This document shows, in pieces, positions 48,855 through 59,200 of a DNA stretch of 64,000 nt. The notes below the pieces were generated by a model. That model saw only the letters and a program-made list of their open reading frames with translations, did not search any database and was not told the DNA's origin. Numbering within the stretch: position 1 is the stretch's first letter; every line of letters starts with the position of its first letter. The position numbers and the translations under genes are program-made. Source of the stretch: Hormiphora californensis (taxonomy: Eukaryota > Ctenophora > Tentaculata > Cydippida > Pleurobrachiidae); contig CM035361.1 of NCBI GenBank assembly GCA_020137815.1, positions 5,122,960-5,186,959 on the forward strand, in the 5' to 3' direction.

Positions 48855-48990
48855 GGGTGTTTATAACAGGTGCACCGTGCACGCTGCGAAAAAATTACCC
48901 TGCACTAAAATGGCTCTAACCACCAAACCACTCAACCGTTTTGGCCAATTCAAAGTTTATCTGATAGGAAATGTCAATCCCTAACTCCAA
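48855..48990. repeat. dispersed repeat, inverted relative to 3400-6144
   Basis: Contains GGCTCTAACCACCAAACCAC and GTTTATCTGATAGGAAATG, the inverse of 3405-3480. It is followed by a TAACCCTA-rich stretch at 49005-49045. Confidence 0.6.
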
Positions 48991-49353
48991 ACCAATTTCC
49001 AGCCATAACCCTAACCCTACTTTAGTCCTAACCCTAAAAACCGTGCGTGCTGACACTCAAAACACACAGATTTTAAAGTGCGATTTTTAATAATGCGAAC
49101 CGGGGGCGCGCATTAATAATAACATAATTCCATTTGCGCGTGCTAAATCCGGTTCCTGATAAGATAGGGACTTTTCATTGGTCGCATTAGAAAGATACAG
49201 TTTTTTTTCTTTTCAACGCAACCAGGATGGAAAACGTTAAAATCTGGGTGCCTTTCATTGCTAACAATTCGTAGTTTTAGCGCGCGCGACGGGTTAGGGC
49301 TATCCGTTAGGGTCTGGTTTGGGGTTATCGGTTAGGGCTATCGATTCTCTATC

Positions 49354-51806
49354 TTGTTATCTTGTTATCTTGTTATCGTCTTCGTGTACAAACTACACAG
49401 GTGTCAGTTCCTCACAGAGCCTCCCCCTCCCTGGAAACTACTCGTATCCAGTCCAAGATTGAATTGTTGTTTTGTTTTGGGTATCCGAGTACCAGTGGCC
49501 GATCCGGAAATCTCGTCATCCATTTCCCCAGAAGTACCTTGAACGACGGTAGGTCTTCCGCTAAGTTCACTTCCCTGGGTAATGTATTCCATAGTCGCGT
49601 CGCTCTACAGATGAACGAGTTGTGGTACTTCGTTGCGACTGACTTTTGAGTGATTGTGGGACAAGTTGGGATTTCCGCTTTTTTCCCCAGACGGTTGTTG
49701 TTGTAGAAACGGATGCCGATGTTGTTGGGCGCTGTGCCATTAGCCATTTTCCACATCATGATGATACTGTAGCGTTCTCGGCGGCGTTGAAGAGAAGTGA
49801 TTTTAAGCATCTTCAAACGTTCCCAGTAGTTTACGTCGGCCATTCCTTTGATTCGTTTTGTAAACTTCCTTTGGATCGCTTCAACACTCTGGATATCAGA
49901 GATCTTTGGTGAATCCCAGAGGGGGCAGCAATATTCCAACTTACTGCGGACTAGACTTTTGTACAAGATAGTCATCGTCTTTTCGTCCCTTGTTTTGAAG
50001 GCCCTTAATACCCATGCACTTATCCTTCGGGCATCTGCTGTCATTTTTCCTATTTGGTTTTCCCAGGATAGATCATCTGACAATTGAACCCCTAAGTCAC
50101 GGACGCAGTGTTTAGGTTCAATCTCAAGTCCTTCTGGAGTGTAGTATGTTTGGAGGTCTTGGGTAAATGGTAGTTGCTTGAGAAGTTGAGTCTTGTTAAG
50201 GGAGTATTGTAATACCTCAAATTTATCTTCGTTCAGGCTCATGTTGTTGGCCTTTGACCAAATTCCTACTTTAAGTAGGTCCTCTTGGAGTTGGTCGTGC
50301 GAAACTTCTCTTTCAATCCCTTTTATGAGTTTAGTATCGTCCGCAAGTGTTTTGGGTGTTGAGTTTACAACTGCTGAGGTCAGGTCCGCAACATATATGA
50401 TGAAGAGTATCGGACCTAGTACAGTTCCTTGAGGAACTCCACTCAGCACTTTCTCCAGAGACGAGAGTTTTCCATCAACCACGACAGTTTGGTATCTGTC
50501 TGTCAGGAAGCATCTGATCCAACTGAGAAGTTTTCCGCGGATACCGTAACGTTCTAGCTTTGCAAGGAGAACGCTGATGTCGACCTTGTCGAATGCTTTG
50601 GCATAGTCGACATATATCACGTCGACTTCATTTCCATCCCGTAGTTCTTTCAAGATTGTGTCGACATGTTCAATCAACTGGGTGAGACAGCTGCGTTGCT
50701 TTCGGAACCCATGTTGAGATTCGGGAAATAGGTTATTATTCTCGAAATGTTGGGCAAGGTGTTTCTTCATGATTCGTTCGAACGTTTTTATAACGTTTGA
50801 TGTGAGAGAAACAGGGCGGTAGTTCGCAGCCTTGGTTCTATCTCCTTTCTTGAAGATGGGTACTATCTGTTGCTTTTTCATAGACGGTGGGATGACTTCC
50901 TCTTCCATTGATTTGTTCCAGAGGAGCCAGAAAGGGTAGCAAAGCTGTGCTCTGCACTCATAAAGAATCCTGGCCGGGATGTCACCGTCCGGAGCCGCTC
51001 CATAAGGGTTGATTTCCTTTAGGGCGGACTGGATATCCTCTGGCGTAAAGTCAAAGTTTTCGGTAACCAGATTTGTTTCCGACTTAATCCAGGTCAGGCT
51101 CTTCTCAGCGTCTACGTTAGCAGGGTTGCTAAAAACTCCTACATATTGATTTTGTAGTAGCTGTGCTTTCTCGGCACTATCTGTGGTCAAGCTTCCATCT
51201 GGACGCCTTAGTGGGGCGATTGTTGAAGCAGTTTTTGACTTCTCCTTCGCGTAGGTGTAGAAGAAACGAGGGTTGATTTTTATCGTTTCAACTGCATTTA
51301 TTTCCTCTTGGTCTAGATTTTCCAGGATGTTCTCCTTCATTCTATCATCTAAGAACTCAAGTTGGTCATAGAGATCTTCTTTGCTGGGAGGATCTAGATC
51401 TCCTTTTAGTTTCGTCTTTATCTTTCGGGCCTTCCGTTTAATAGTTTCAGATATGGAGGCGAGACACTGTGTTGAGACGTGCACCATTGCGACGCGCATT
51501 GCGACGCGCATTTTGGCTTTGCGACGCGCATATGCGCGTCGCAATGCTTAAATGCGCGTCGCAAAGCCAAAATGCGCGTCGCAATGCGCGTCGCAATGGT
51601 GCGCGTCTCAACACAGTGTCTCGCCTCCATTCTCTGCTTGTGTGTTTTTCCTTTTCCACGTTCGGCCTTTCTGGGGAGGGTTTCCAATGCAATTTCACGT
51701 ACGATCTGGGTTACGTAGGTCGAGTACTGCTCTAGGTCATAAATATCACCATTTTTGCAGAGCTGGAGCAGTCCATCCCAGTTTATTTCGCACAGTTTTG
51801 TCTTCT
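49354..51806 (-). mobile_element. 5'-truncated CR1/Jockey-like LINE
   Basis: A 2.45-kb insertion flanked by TCTATC (49348-49353 and 51807-51812), with a 3' tail of GATAACAA repeats (minus strand, 49354-49380). The main frame (51544-49412) encodes reverse transcriptase: IFKKGDRTKAANYRPVSLT, IYVDYAKAFDKVD, GVPQGTVLGPILF, then a palm motif TLADDTKL where leucine replaces the usual Tyr/Phe of [FY]xDD. The C-terminus has RATRLWNTLPREV. The endonuclease is absent. The frame upstream (to about 51800) continues the pre-RT region but is separated and shifted by a palindromic MITE. Confidence 0.85.
51454..51629. mobile_element. CpG-rich palindromic MITE inside the LINE
   Basis: Arms TGGAGGCGAGACACTGTGTT and inverse enclose repeated GCGACGCGCAT motifs. 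At 176 bp it shifts the LINE reading frame. By chance it stays open on the minus strand, so it contributes about 30 spurious residues to the start of the LINE frame. No clear target duplication. Confidence 0.7.
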
Positions 51807-52050
51807 TCTATCAGTTACCGTTTAGTTTATTCAAATTGGCCATGTGGTTGCGTGGCTATAGCCGTTTAAAAAAAGTCGGTCTAAGTGTACTCTTTTGGTA
51901 GCGCGCACCTGTAAACAGGCCGCAAGGCACCCAGATTATAATCGCGCCCAACCAGGATCAAGTCTTGGCCTAAAGTTGGAAAAAAATGGAACACGACTGT
52001 GCGGGTGTACCAGTATAGTGTTGTGTTGGCACACGGAGAGTCTTGGCCTA

Positions 52051-52201
52051 AAGTCGGATTTTTTGAAACTGTCACCCCCCTTTTCGTGCGCGGAATGTTT
52101 TTGCGCGTCACATCACATGTTAACGTGTGGTGTGCGCGTCAAAATTGATAAATTTCACATGCGCGGTCATTTTGGGGTGACAGTTTCAAAAAATCCGACT
52201 T
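52051..52201. mobile_element. TA-flanked MITE, copy 1
   Basis: A 151-bp element with TIRs starting AAGTCGGATTTTTTGAAACT, flanked by TA on both sides as in Tc1/mariner-type elements. The inner part contains TTTTTGCGCGTCACATCACA and GTGTGGTGTGCGCGTC. Confidence 0.75.
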
Positions 52202-52372
52202 TATGCTATATTTTTACAGGCCCTAAATAGAAGCCGTGGAAAACGCGCGCACTTGGGGCCTGCAGCGCATGCCAAGATCAAGTCTTTATCTTATCAGGAG
52301 CCAGAGATATGATCAAAACAACCGACAAAAAACTTTCCCACGGTGCGTGGGAATTTTTTGCGTTTCGCTTTA

Positions 52373-52522
52373 AAGTCGGATTTTTTGAAGTTGTCACCCC
52401 CTTGTCGTGCGCGGAATGTTTTTGCGCGTCACATCACATGTTAACGTGTGGTGTGCGCGTCAAAATTGATAAATTTCACATGCGCGGTCATTTTGGGGTG
52501 ACAACTTCAAAAAATCCGACTT
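52373..52522. mobile_element. TA-flanked MITE, copy 2
   Basis: A 150-bp copy of the element at 52051, also TA-flanked. Both of its arms read GAAGTTGTCACC where both arms of copy 1 read GAAACTGTCACC, so the arms changed together. The interior is almost identical to copy 1. Confidence 0.75.
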
Positions 52523-52559
52523 TATTAAAAATCGGACTTTATTAAAGTACACCCCAAAC

Positions 52560-52770
52560 TACTATGACCCTCACTCGGGTTTTGTGAAATTTCCCACGAT
52601 CATAACTCCACTCCCTGATGAGATAGAGACTTGAAATTTGTTTTGTACGAAGAACTCGATATGATCTCCCTACAAAACAAATTTCAAGTCTCTATCTTAT
52701 CAGGGGGTGGAGCTATGGCCGTCTAAAATCCGGTCGCGCGCAGCAAGGGACATAGTAGTTTGGGGGGACC
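52560..52770. repeat. dispersed palindromic repeat, copy 2
   Basis: Shares GTGAAATTTCCCAC and the TGATGAGATAGAGACTT inverted pair with 6770-6985. Confidence 0.55.
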
Positions 52771-52954
52771 TTTAACGTTTGCCGTGTGCTTTTTATGAGA
52801 AATTTTCGAAATTTCGATGCGCGCGGCGTAAAATCTGCGTGTTTTGTCACGCGCAAAACTAAAACTTACGCAGCGCATTTGCGCGCGCTATTTTGACACT
52901 TGAATCTCCCACGTCGCACGACTCTGTACAAAATGAATGAAAGTCGGAAAAAAA

Positions 52955-53828
52955 AATTCACTAACCCCAACACCGATTGGCATCACTTTCCGACAGCCGA
53001 AGAGAAGCTGCCGAAGAGAGAAAGGGGGTAACCGTATGAAGAGTTAATCGCGATGAGTCTCATTCACATTGGGTTCGATCATTTGCCCCCGGTGTTGGGG
53101 TTAGTAATAAATAAATAAATCTTAAAATCACTCACAATAAATATTACAAATAAAAAGTCAGTCAGTAAAATCACACATTGCGATGGGAGGTGGAGTCGTG
53201 AACTTCTTCCTCGTGCCCCTCAGTGAGACCAAAGTGCTTCTGAGGAGACAGAACCGTATCCGCGTTCTCAAGAAATTAATCACCTCAGCGTATTTGTCCT
53301 TGTGTTTAGTTGAGATGCGTGAAGCTAACTTCGGAAGAAACGTGATTACCAACAAAGAATCAGAGAATCGGAGAGAGGGGCTTTCACCCCGTTTGTTATG
53401 GCTACTTCCGGAGGTTCCGGACCAGAGGCAGAACGACTAATCAAAAAGCTCGCTTCACGCATCTCTACCAAACACAAGGATAAATATGCTGAAGTGATTA
53501 ATTTCCTGAGAACGCGGATACGATTCTGTCTCCTCAGAAGTACTCTGGTCTCACTCAGGGGCACGAGGAAAAAGTTCACGACTCCACCACCCATTGCAAT
53601 GTGTGATTTTACTGACTGACTTTTTATTTATAATATTTATTGTTTATTTGAGTGAGTGATTTTAAGATTTATTTATTACTAACCCCAACACCGGGGGCAA
53701 ATGATCGAACCCAATGTGAATGAGACTCATCGCGATTAACTCTTCATACGGTTACCCCCTTTCTCTCTTCGGCAGCTTCTCATCGGCTGTTGGAAAGTGA
53801 TGCCAATCGGTGTTGGGGTTAGTGAATT
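52955..53828. mobile_element. palindromic element with an open frame in both arms
   Basis: Arms start AATTCACTAACCCCAACACC and end with the inverse, pairing over about 375 bp with a roughly 115-bp unique centre (53333-53446). The plus-strand frame 53398-53619 (73 codons) contains KYAEVINFLRTRIRFCLLRS followed by TLVSLRGTRKK. The minus-strand frame ending at 53158 encodes the same residues from the left arm. I recall similar helical segments in uncharacterised repeat-encoded invertebrate proteins but cannot name the family. Confidence 0.6.
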
Positions 53829-54093
53829 AGTAAAAAAAACTGAAAATTTTCAAAGTTTCCCAAAGCCAAACTGCCTTGAGAGGAAATCGGAGGAAGATCG
53901 CCATCGCCAACCTAAGTTTAGTTTTTTTAACGATGCAGCCATTCTTTACTGTGTCTCTACCCCTTTTTTCCGTGTCCTAACACAATATACCTATGGTACA
54001 CCCGCACACGTGTTCCTTTTATGTTTTTTTAACGATTTTAATGATCAAATATCAACCCCCATTCCTATGTATTAGCTAATTCAAACAGCTGTA

Positions 54094-54255
54094 ATGTCTG
54101 AGGAAGTATGTACTGCTCCCCTTGCCGCTCTTCAAGAATGCATCAAGTCAAACGGGGAGGAAGGTTCATGTGCAGGATTTGCTGCCGCGCTGAGGGAGTG
54201 CTGTGAGGCTAATAACAGCTCAAGTGGTGTCTGTGAACTGCAAACAGGAAGCTAA
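54094..54255 (+). CDS. small twin Cx9C (CHCH-like) protein
   Basis: A 53-residue frame starting MSEEVCTAPL. Cysteines are arranged C-x9-C (C16 and C26), then an 11-residue helix-forming stretch (AGFAAALREC), then C-x9-C (C38 and C48). This is the twin Cx9C coiled-coil-helix pattern of proteins imported into the mitochondrial intermembrane space by the Mia40/CHCHD4 route. Many of them are respiratory-complex assembly factors. An ATTAAA poly(A)-type signal follows at about 54279. It is short for the family and could be one exon of a longer gene. It is convergent with the 54381-55779 minus-strand gene. Confidence 0.55.
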   Translation: MSEEVCTAPLAALQECIKSNGEEGSCAGFAAALRECCEANNSSSGVCELQTGS

Positions 54256-54380
54256 GATCGAAATTTGTGGAACTCGACATTAAAACGACGTGTTACATTT
54301 TCGTAACAAAATACTGGAAGAATAGAGAGACGCTCATTTCGTAAACCTCGTCAACATTTTTTTACTAAAATTATTTTTTA

Positions 54381-55779
54381 TTAATCCTCTCTTGACAGAA
54401 TGTCTTTGATTGTCTCTACCTCCGTATTGATGTAACTTAAAATGTTGTCAAGTAATTCGGGTGTCGGCAGCTCTGCCCACCTATCTCCCTGTTCCCCACA
54501 ACCCCAGGCTCCCTCCCTCTCTATCCCTTCTTCCTGGACACTCATTTCACCATCACACTCTTGTTCGCACTTTAGAAACTCGTCTAGAGAGGTTCCCGAC
54601 ATTACAAACAATAAACCTTCTTCATCATCACTGTAAAGCGTTGGTTCCTCCGAGTATTCCGTCTGAGAATCTTCCTCTTCTTCTTCTTCTTCCTCGATTT
54701 CAAGGTTGTGATAGGGTGTGGTGTGACCCCACATGACCGCAATTACTGTACCGGCATCAACTCCAGACCCACCAGTCACAACCCGTCCATCATTATCCTC
54801 ACTGCTATATTCAACGCATATAACACCACCCTGCTCCTCCTCGATCGATGCTAGAGCCATCGGGGTTGTGATTGCGGGTTGATCCCTCGTCGGTTCCGTC
54901 AAAAACAACTGAAATGCACTTGAAATCCGGCCATTGTTGTCATGGTACACCTCGATCATTGGAGTACTGGCTGGTGTCGAAAGGGGTGATGAGTAAATTG
55001 GTATTTCTGGCAGTAGTAGAGTATCCTGAGGAGTACTCTCAATTTCCCAATCATAAAGTCCTTCTTTTCGGGTCAGCTCGGAGTTAATTCTCACCTTCCC
55101 AACTACTTCCCCGGCCGAAAGCTCCATGGGAGAGAGGTAACTTTCAACTTCCACCTCACAATAATAACATGGAAACTTAACAGACACGTCCACTCCAGCT
55201 GCACTTGCTTCTGGTGATACGGGGTTTGTGCAGCCCAACAAACTTGATAGAGTCAGCGCCAGTTCACCATTTTGAATCTTGTTTAGGGCATTTTGTGGGA
55301 GAATGGCATGGAGAGATGCTATCGAGGGTGGTTTTGGAGCCCACGATTCTTGACTGAAGCACCTCCTTAATGAGATGAGTTTACGTTCTCGAAAGGAAGC
55401 ATACGTTTTATCTGATCTCTCCACCGATCTTGACAAAGTCTGAATGGGTCGATGAGAATCAATCACACTCCGGTTTGCTTGAAGGGGACTGTCAAGGACT
55501 AGTTTTCCTCTGGGTCGCGTAACTCCTTCAACGTCATCTACAAGTTCCTCAATCTGGCTACTCCACTGATTTACCGTGGTGGGCCAGGCTAAACTCTGAA
55601 AAGGTGGGATTTTAGATTTCGGTATGTTCGAGACGATTTAGATAGTATTTGGTAATAGTCGATAAATAACCCCATAATGCGTGTGTCACTGCTCCTACCT
55701 CATGGTTGGTGATGCTGGGGGGTTGATGCTTCACCCCACCTAGGAACTTACTAAAGATCCCTTTCACTGCTCGGGCCAT
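54381..55779 (-). CDS. two-exon gene of unknown function, 431 aa
   Basis: Exon 1 is 55779-55699, starting MARAVKGIFSKFLGG. A 103-bp intron (GTAGGA...TTTCAG) follows, then exon 2 from 55595 to the TAA at 54381-54383, which overlaps an AATAAA signal. The frame is continuous across the junction in phase 0. The middle is basic and serine-rich (SVERSDKTYASFRERK), then a region with hydrophobic strands (VDVSVKFPCYYCEVEVESYL). The C-terminal third is very acidic, with a run of eight glutamates, ending in a possible short helix (LLDNILSYINTEVETIKDIL). No known domain is recognised and there is no signal peptide. It is transcribed divergently from the channel gene with an X-box between them, so a cilium-related role is a guess. 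Confidence 0.7.
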
Positions 55780-56025
55780 GATACTATCAACCACGATTCA
55801 ACAACAAATATAGGTTTAGAGAATCCACATTATCAAGGCTTACTTCCCTCAGAAGAATAGCAAACAAGGATCAGGATCTTGGTTAAAAATGGCGATTCCG
55901 AGATTAGAAGCAACAGGCTTACACACACATAACAACACTTGGCCGCAATATAGCTATACCTGAGAGATACCTGAGATCGTGCCCAACTATTTACCCCTCA
56001 TTAGACTGTCCAACACATGGTTTTG

Positions 56026-56039
56026 GTTGTCATGGTAAC
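56026..56039. promoter_or_regulatory. X-box in a divergent promoter
   Basis: GTTGTCATGGTAAC matches the RFX X-box consensus RYYNYYATRRNRAC at every position. It lies 247 bp from one start codon and 165 bp from the other in the 424-bp region between divergent genes. A near match (GTTGCCATGGTATT, 56616-56629) lies in intron 2 of the channel gene. A pyrimidine-rich CTCTCCCTCTCTCTC stretch occurs near 56155. Confidence 0.55.
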
Positions 56040-56203
56040 AAGAATGCACACTTGGGTAACATGAGTTTCAAACAATGGCCTTAACCCTCTGTTTTTAGCC
56101 CCTTTACACACTCCCTGGCCCTCCCCTCCCTATTATACCTTGCCTTTCCTCTGATCTCTCCCTCTCTCTCACATCTATATTTCACAGCTGCTATAGCTCC
56201 ACT

Positions 56204-59200
56204 ATGGCAGGACGGTGGGTAAGCAACCGATTGAATGATGTGAAGGATAATACTGTCTCAGGAACTCAAAAAGTTATATCAGCCAATACCTATGCTCGCC
56301 GAGTATCTACCCACCACTCATACGATTATGAACGTGAGTTTTCACACTACCGCCCACTCGTATGTAGAACAAATCTTCATACCAGTGACATAAAATAAAT
56401 AAGAATTGCTGGGCATTGGGAAAGATTGATAATTAAATGTTTTACAAATTTTCCATCGGAAAACCGTAAATGTTTTTGTTTCAGTGGCCCAGCAGCATCT
56501 GGATATTTCAAAGTGTCTGAAAGAGGGTGAACTGACTGATAATGACCAGGATTTCAATGTGTTTCTTGAATCAACACTGGGAAACATTCACAAACTAAGT
56601 GAGTTTTAACCAAATTTCTGGTTGCCATGGTATTCACTGTTTAGACAGTTATTATTTTATAGTGGGCAATCCGTATAACACAATAACCTCGATAGTCCAT
56701 ACCTTACATCACGAGTTTTTTCATCGTTTGAATTTTAGTTCCATGACTCATCTCATCACCTCGTATTCACACTACCTCACATTTCCTCATAGTACCTCAC
56801 ACTACCTCACACTACCTCACCCTCATACTACCTCACCTTACCTCACCCTCATACTACCTCACCTTACCTCACCCTCACCCTCACACTACCTCACCCTCAT
56901 ACTACCTCACCCTACCTCACCCTCACACTACCTCACCCTCATACTACCTCACCCCCATACTACCTCACCCTCACATAACCTCACCCTCATACTACCTCAC
57001 CCTACCTCACCCTCACCTTCACACTACCTCACTCTCATACTACCTCACCCTACCTCACACTGCATGCACTACCTCACCCTCGCAGGCAAGATGTTCATGA
57101 TCGTCAACACCTCACTACCACGAGCGCCAATCATCTTCGTCAGCAATGAGTTTACAGATTTCTACCGATATGACAGGAATGATATTTTCCTCACGGATGC
57201 ACGGTTGGAGTTCATGGTCGGGAGTCAAACCAGGTTAATTGATTTGATGAAGGAGCGTTGTTTGGTGTATCGCGCGTGACAGACGGGGACACTTTTTAAA
57301 CCCCATTTTAGCGATTCAGTTTTCATGGTTGCGGACCGATACAATTGCCATGATAACAGTAAAAATTGGCTGAATAAAGAGTGCCACCATGCGGAGCCCG
57401 TGCTTGAGGTGCACCCGATGGATGTGCTAGTATAATTAATATTAAAAAAATTAACTAACTTGTATTACATGCACCATGTATCATTTGACCTATGTAACCA
57501 TTGTTTCAGGCCATCTCTGTTTCGTGAGATAATGTACACCCTGGAAACAACAACAGAGAACACTTTGGAGCACACTTTGTACACAAAAGATGGGATTCCT
57601 ATTCCTACTACTATTGGCCTCCTCAAGGTTTGTCTTCTTAGTGGCCCCCCCCCCCCCCCCCCCCATGGGCGATACTTACTCTACCAAACCCTCAAACGGC
57701 TCACAGAGCGGGCTTTTTTAAAAAATGTCAATATAATGCCCTTTACCGTACATGCTGTACCGAAAAACGTCAAACATTTTAAATTGTATCCAAGTTTTGT
57801 TGTTTGATAAAAACCTAATATAAGCCTCTCTCAGATAATGTCTTCAAGCGATGGAAAGAAGGACGAGTATTTTGCCATGACATTCAATCCCTTCAACCCG
57901 AAAACGGAGGCGGAAGACGATTCTGGTTTTGACAAAGAAATAATGTGTGAACTAGGGGAGAAATCATTGGTGTCTCCCCTGGTTAGGTCCAAGAATAAAG
58001 TTCTCAGACCTTACCAAAAATCAATTATACAGTAAGTATCATGCTAATTAAATAATTTTGTGCCTAATTATACTTTACTTGCCGACTGCTGTTACTGGGA
58101 CATCAAATTTCCACACTGTTTTCTCCCAACAGCCGTTGTCAAAACTACCTACTGGAAAACTGTGCTTCCATGACCCGACTCCTGTCCGACTCAGCAGTCC
58201 GCTCCGCTTGGGACTGGTTTGTTCTTTTTCTCACGGTGTGGGCTGTCTTTGCCAATCCCATTCAGAGTATTTTTGATGGGAACATCTACTATAACCCTAC
58301 GGTGAGTCTGCCGTGTGAATATCCAGCCTAAATAAAATTTGGGTAAGCTGGAACCCAAAGATCGAGACATCATGCCCAAAATGTTTTGATTATAATGCAA
58401 GAGAAGCTGCAAATCTTTGTAACTTAGCTTTATTGATACAGTCGGACCCCGATTTAACGGCACTCTAGGGGGAAAGGGTTTGTCTGTTAAATCGGAGTGT
58501 CCGCTAAATTGGGGTCAAATACTGTTAATTTCCTATATCGGGGGAAGGTTATGCTGCCGTTAAATCGGGGTGCCGCTAAATTGGGGGCCGTTAAATCGGG
58601 GTCCGAGTTCCGACTGTAGTTTGTACTTTGCAATCTTTATAACATTTGTTTGAATTAATAATTCATTATTTTTGTGTTTCAGGTTGATTGGATAACAGAT
58701 GTAGTGTTTAACTTTGATATTATCGTAAACTTCCGATCTACCTACGTCAATCAGGTTAGTACTTAGCAGGAACCGACCGACAAAAGTAAACAACCAATCA
58801 GAACTCGTTATTTAGGTCACGTGACTGGTTATCAGCCAATCAGGGACCAGTATTTCCTGATTCGGTCGGTTCCTGGTACTTATTATTGTTTGATATACAG
58901 CTAGAGTAGTAATAAGTAGAGTAAGCACTAAGCTAAAAGCTGTAAGGGACATTAAAATGGGTTGATATAATACCGTTCTGAAAGTGAAGAAGAAGAGCAG
59001 TATTGAAATTAGTATTCATCCGGCATGGACGACTGGCAGTCTATCAAAACACAGTTTTAATTCCAAGATTGCCAATCTTCATATTATCATTGTCGAATGA
59101 AATATTTGTTTGTTTAGTATGTAAATTCGTTTAGATCATTATTTACACTTCACATCCTTCGGCCCAGTCTTTCGAGATCTTACCCACAACTTTAAATATT

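Larger units (their letters stand above)
49229..51949. mobile_element. MULE-like MITE, copy 2, split by a LINE
   Basis: The same 260-270 bp element as at 31980, here flanked by a perfect 9-bp duplication AACCAGGAT (49220-49228, 51950-51958). Its left half is 49229-49353 and its right half 51807-51949. A LINE lies between them, so the MITE is older than the LINE insertion. Confidence 0.8.
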
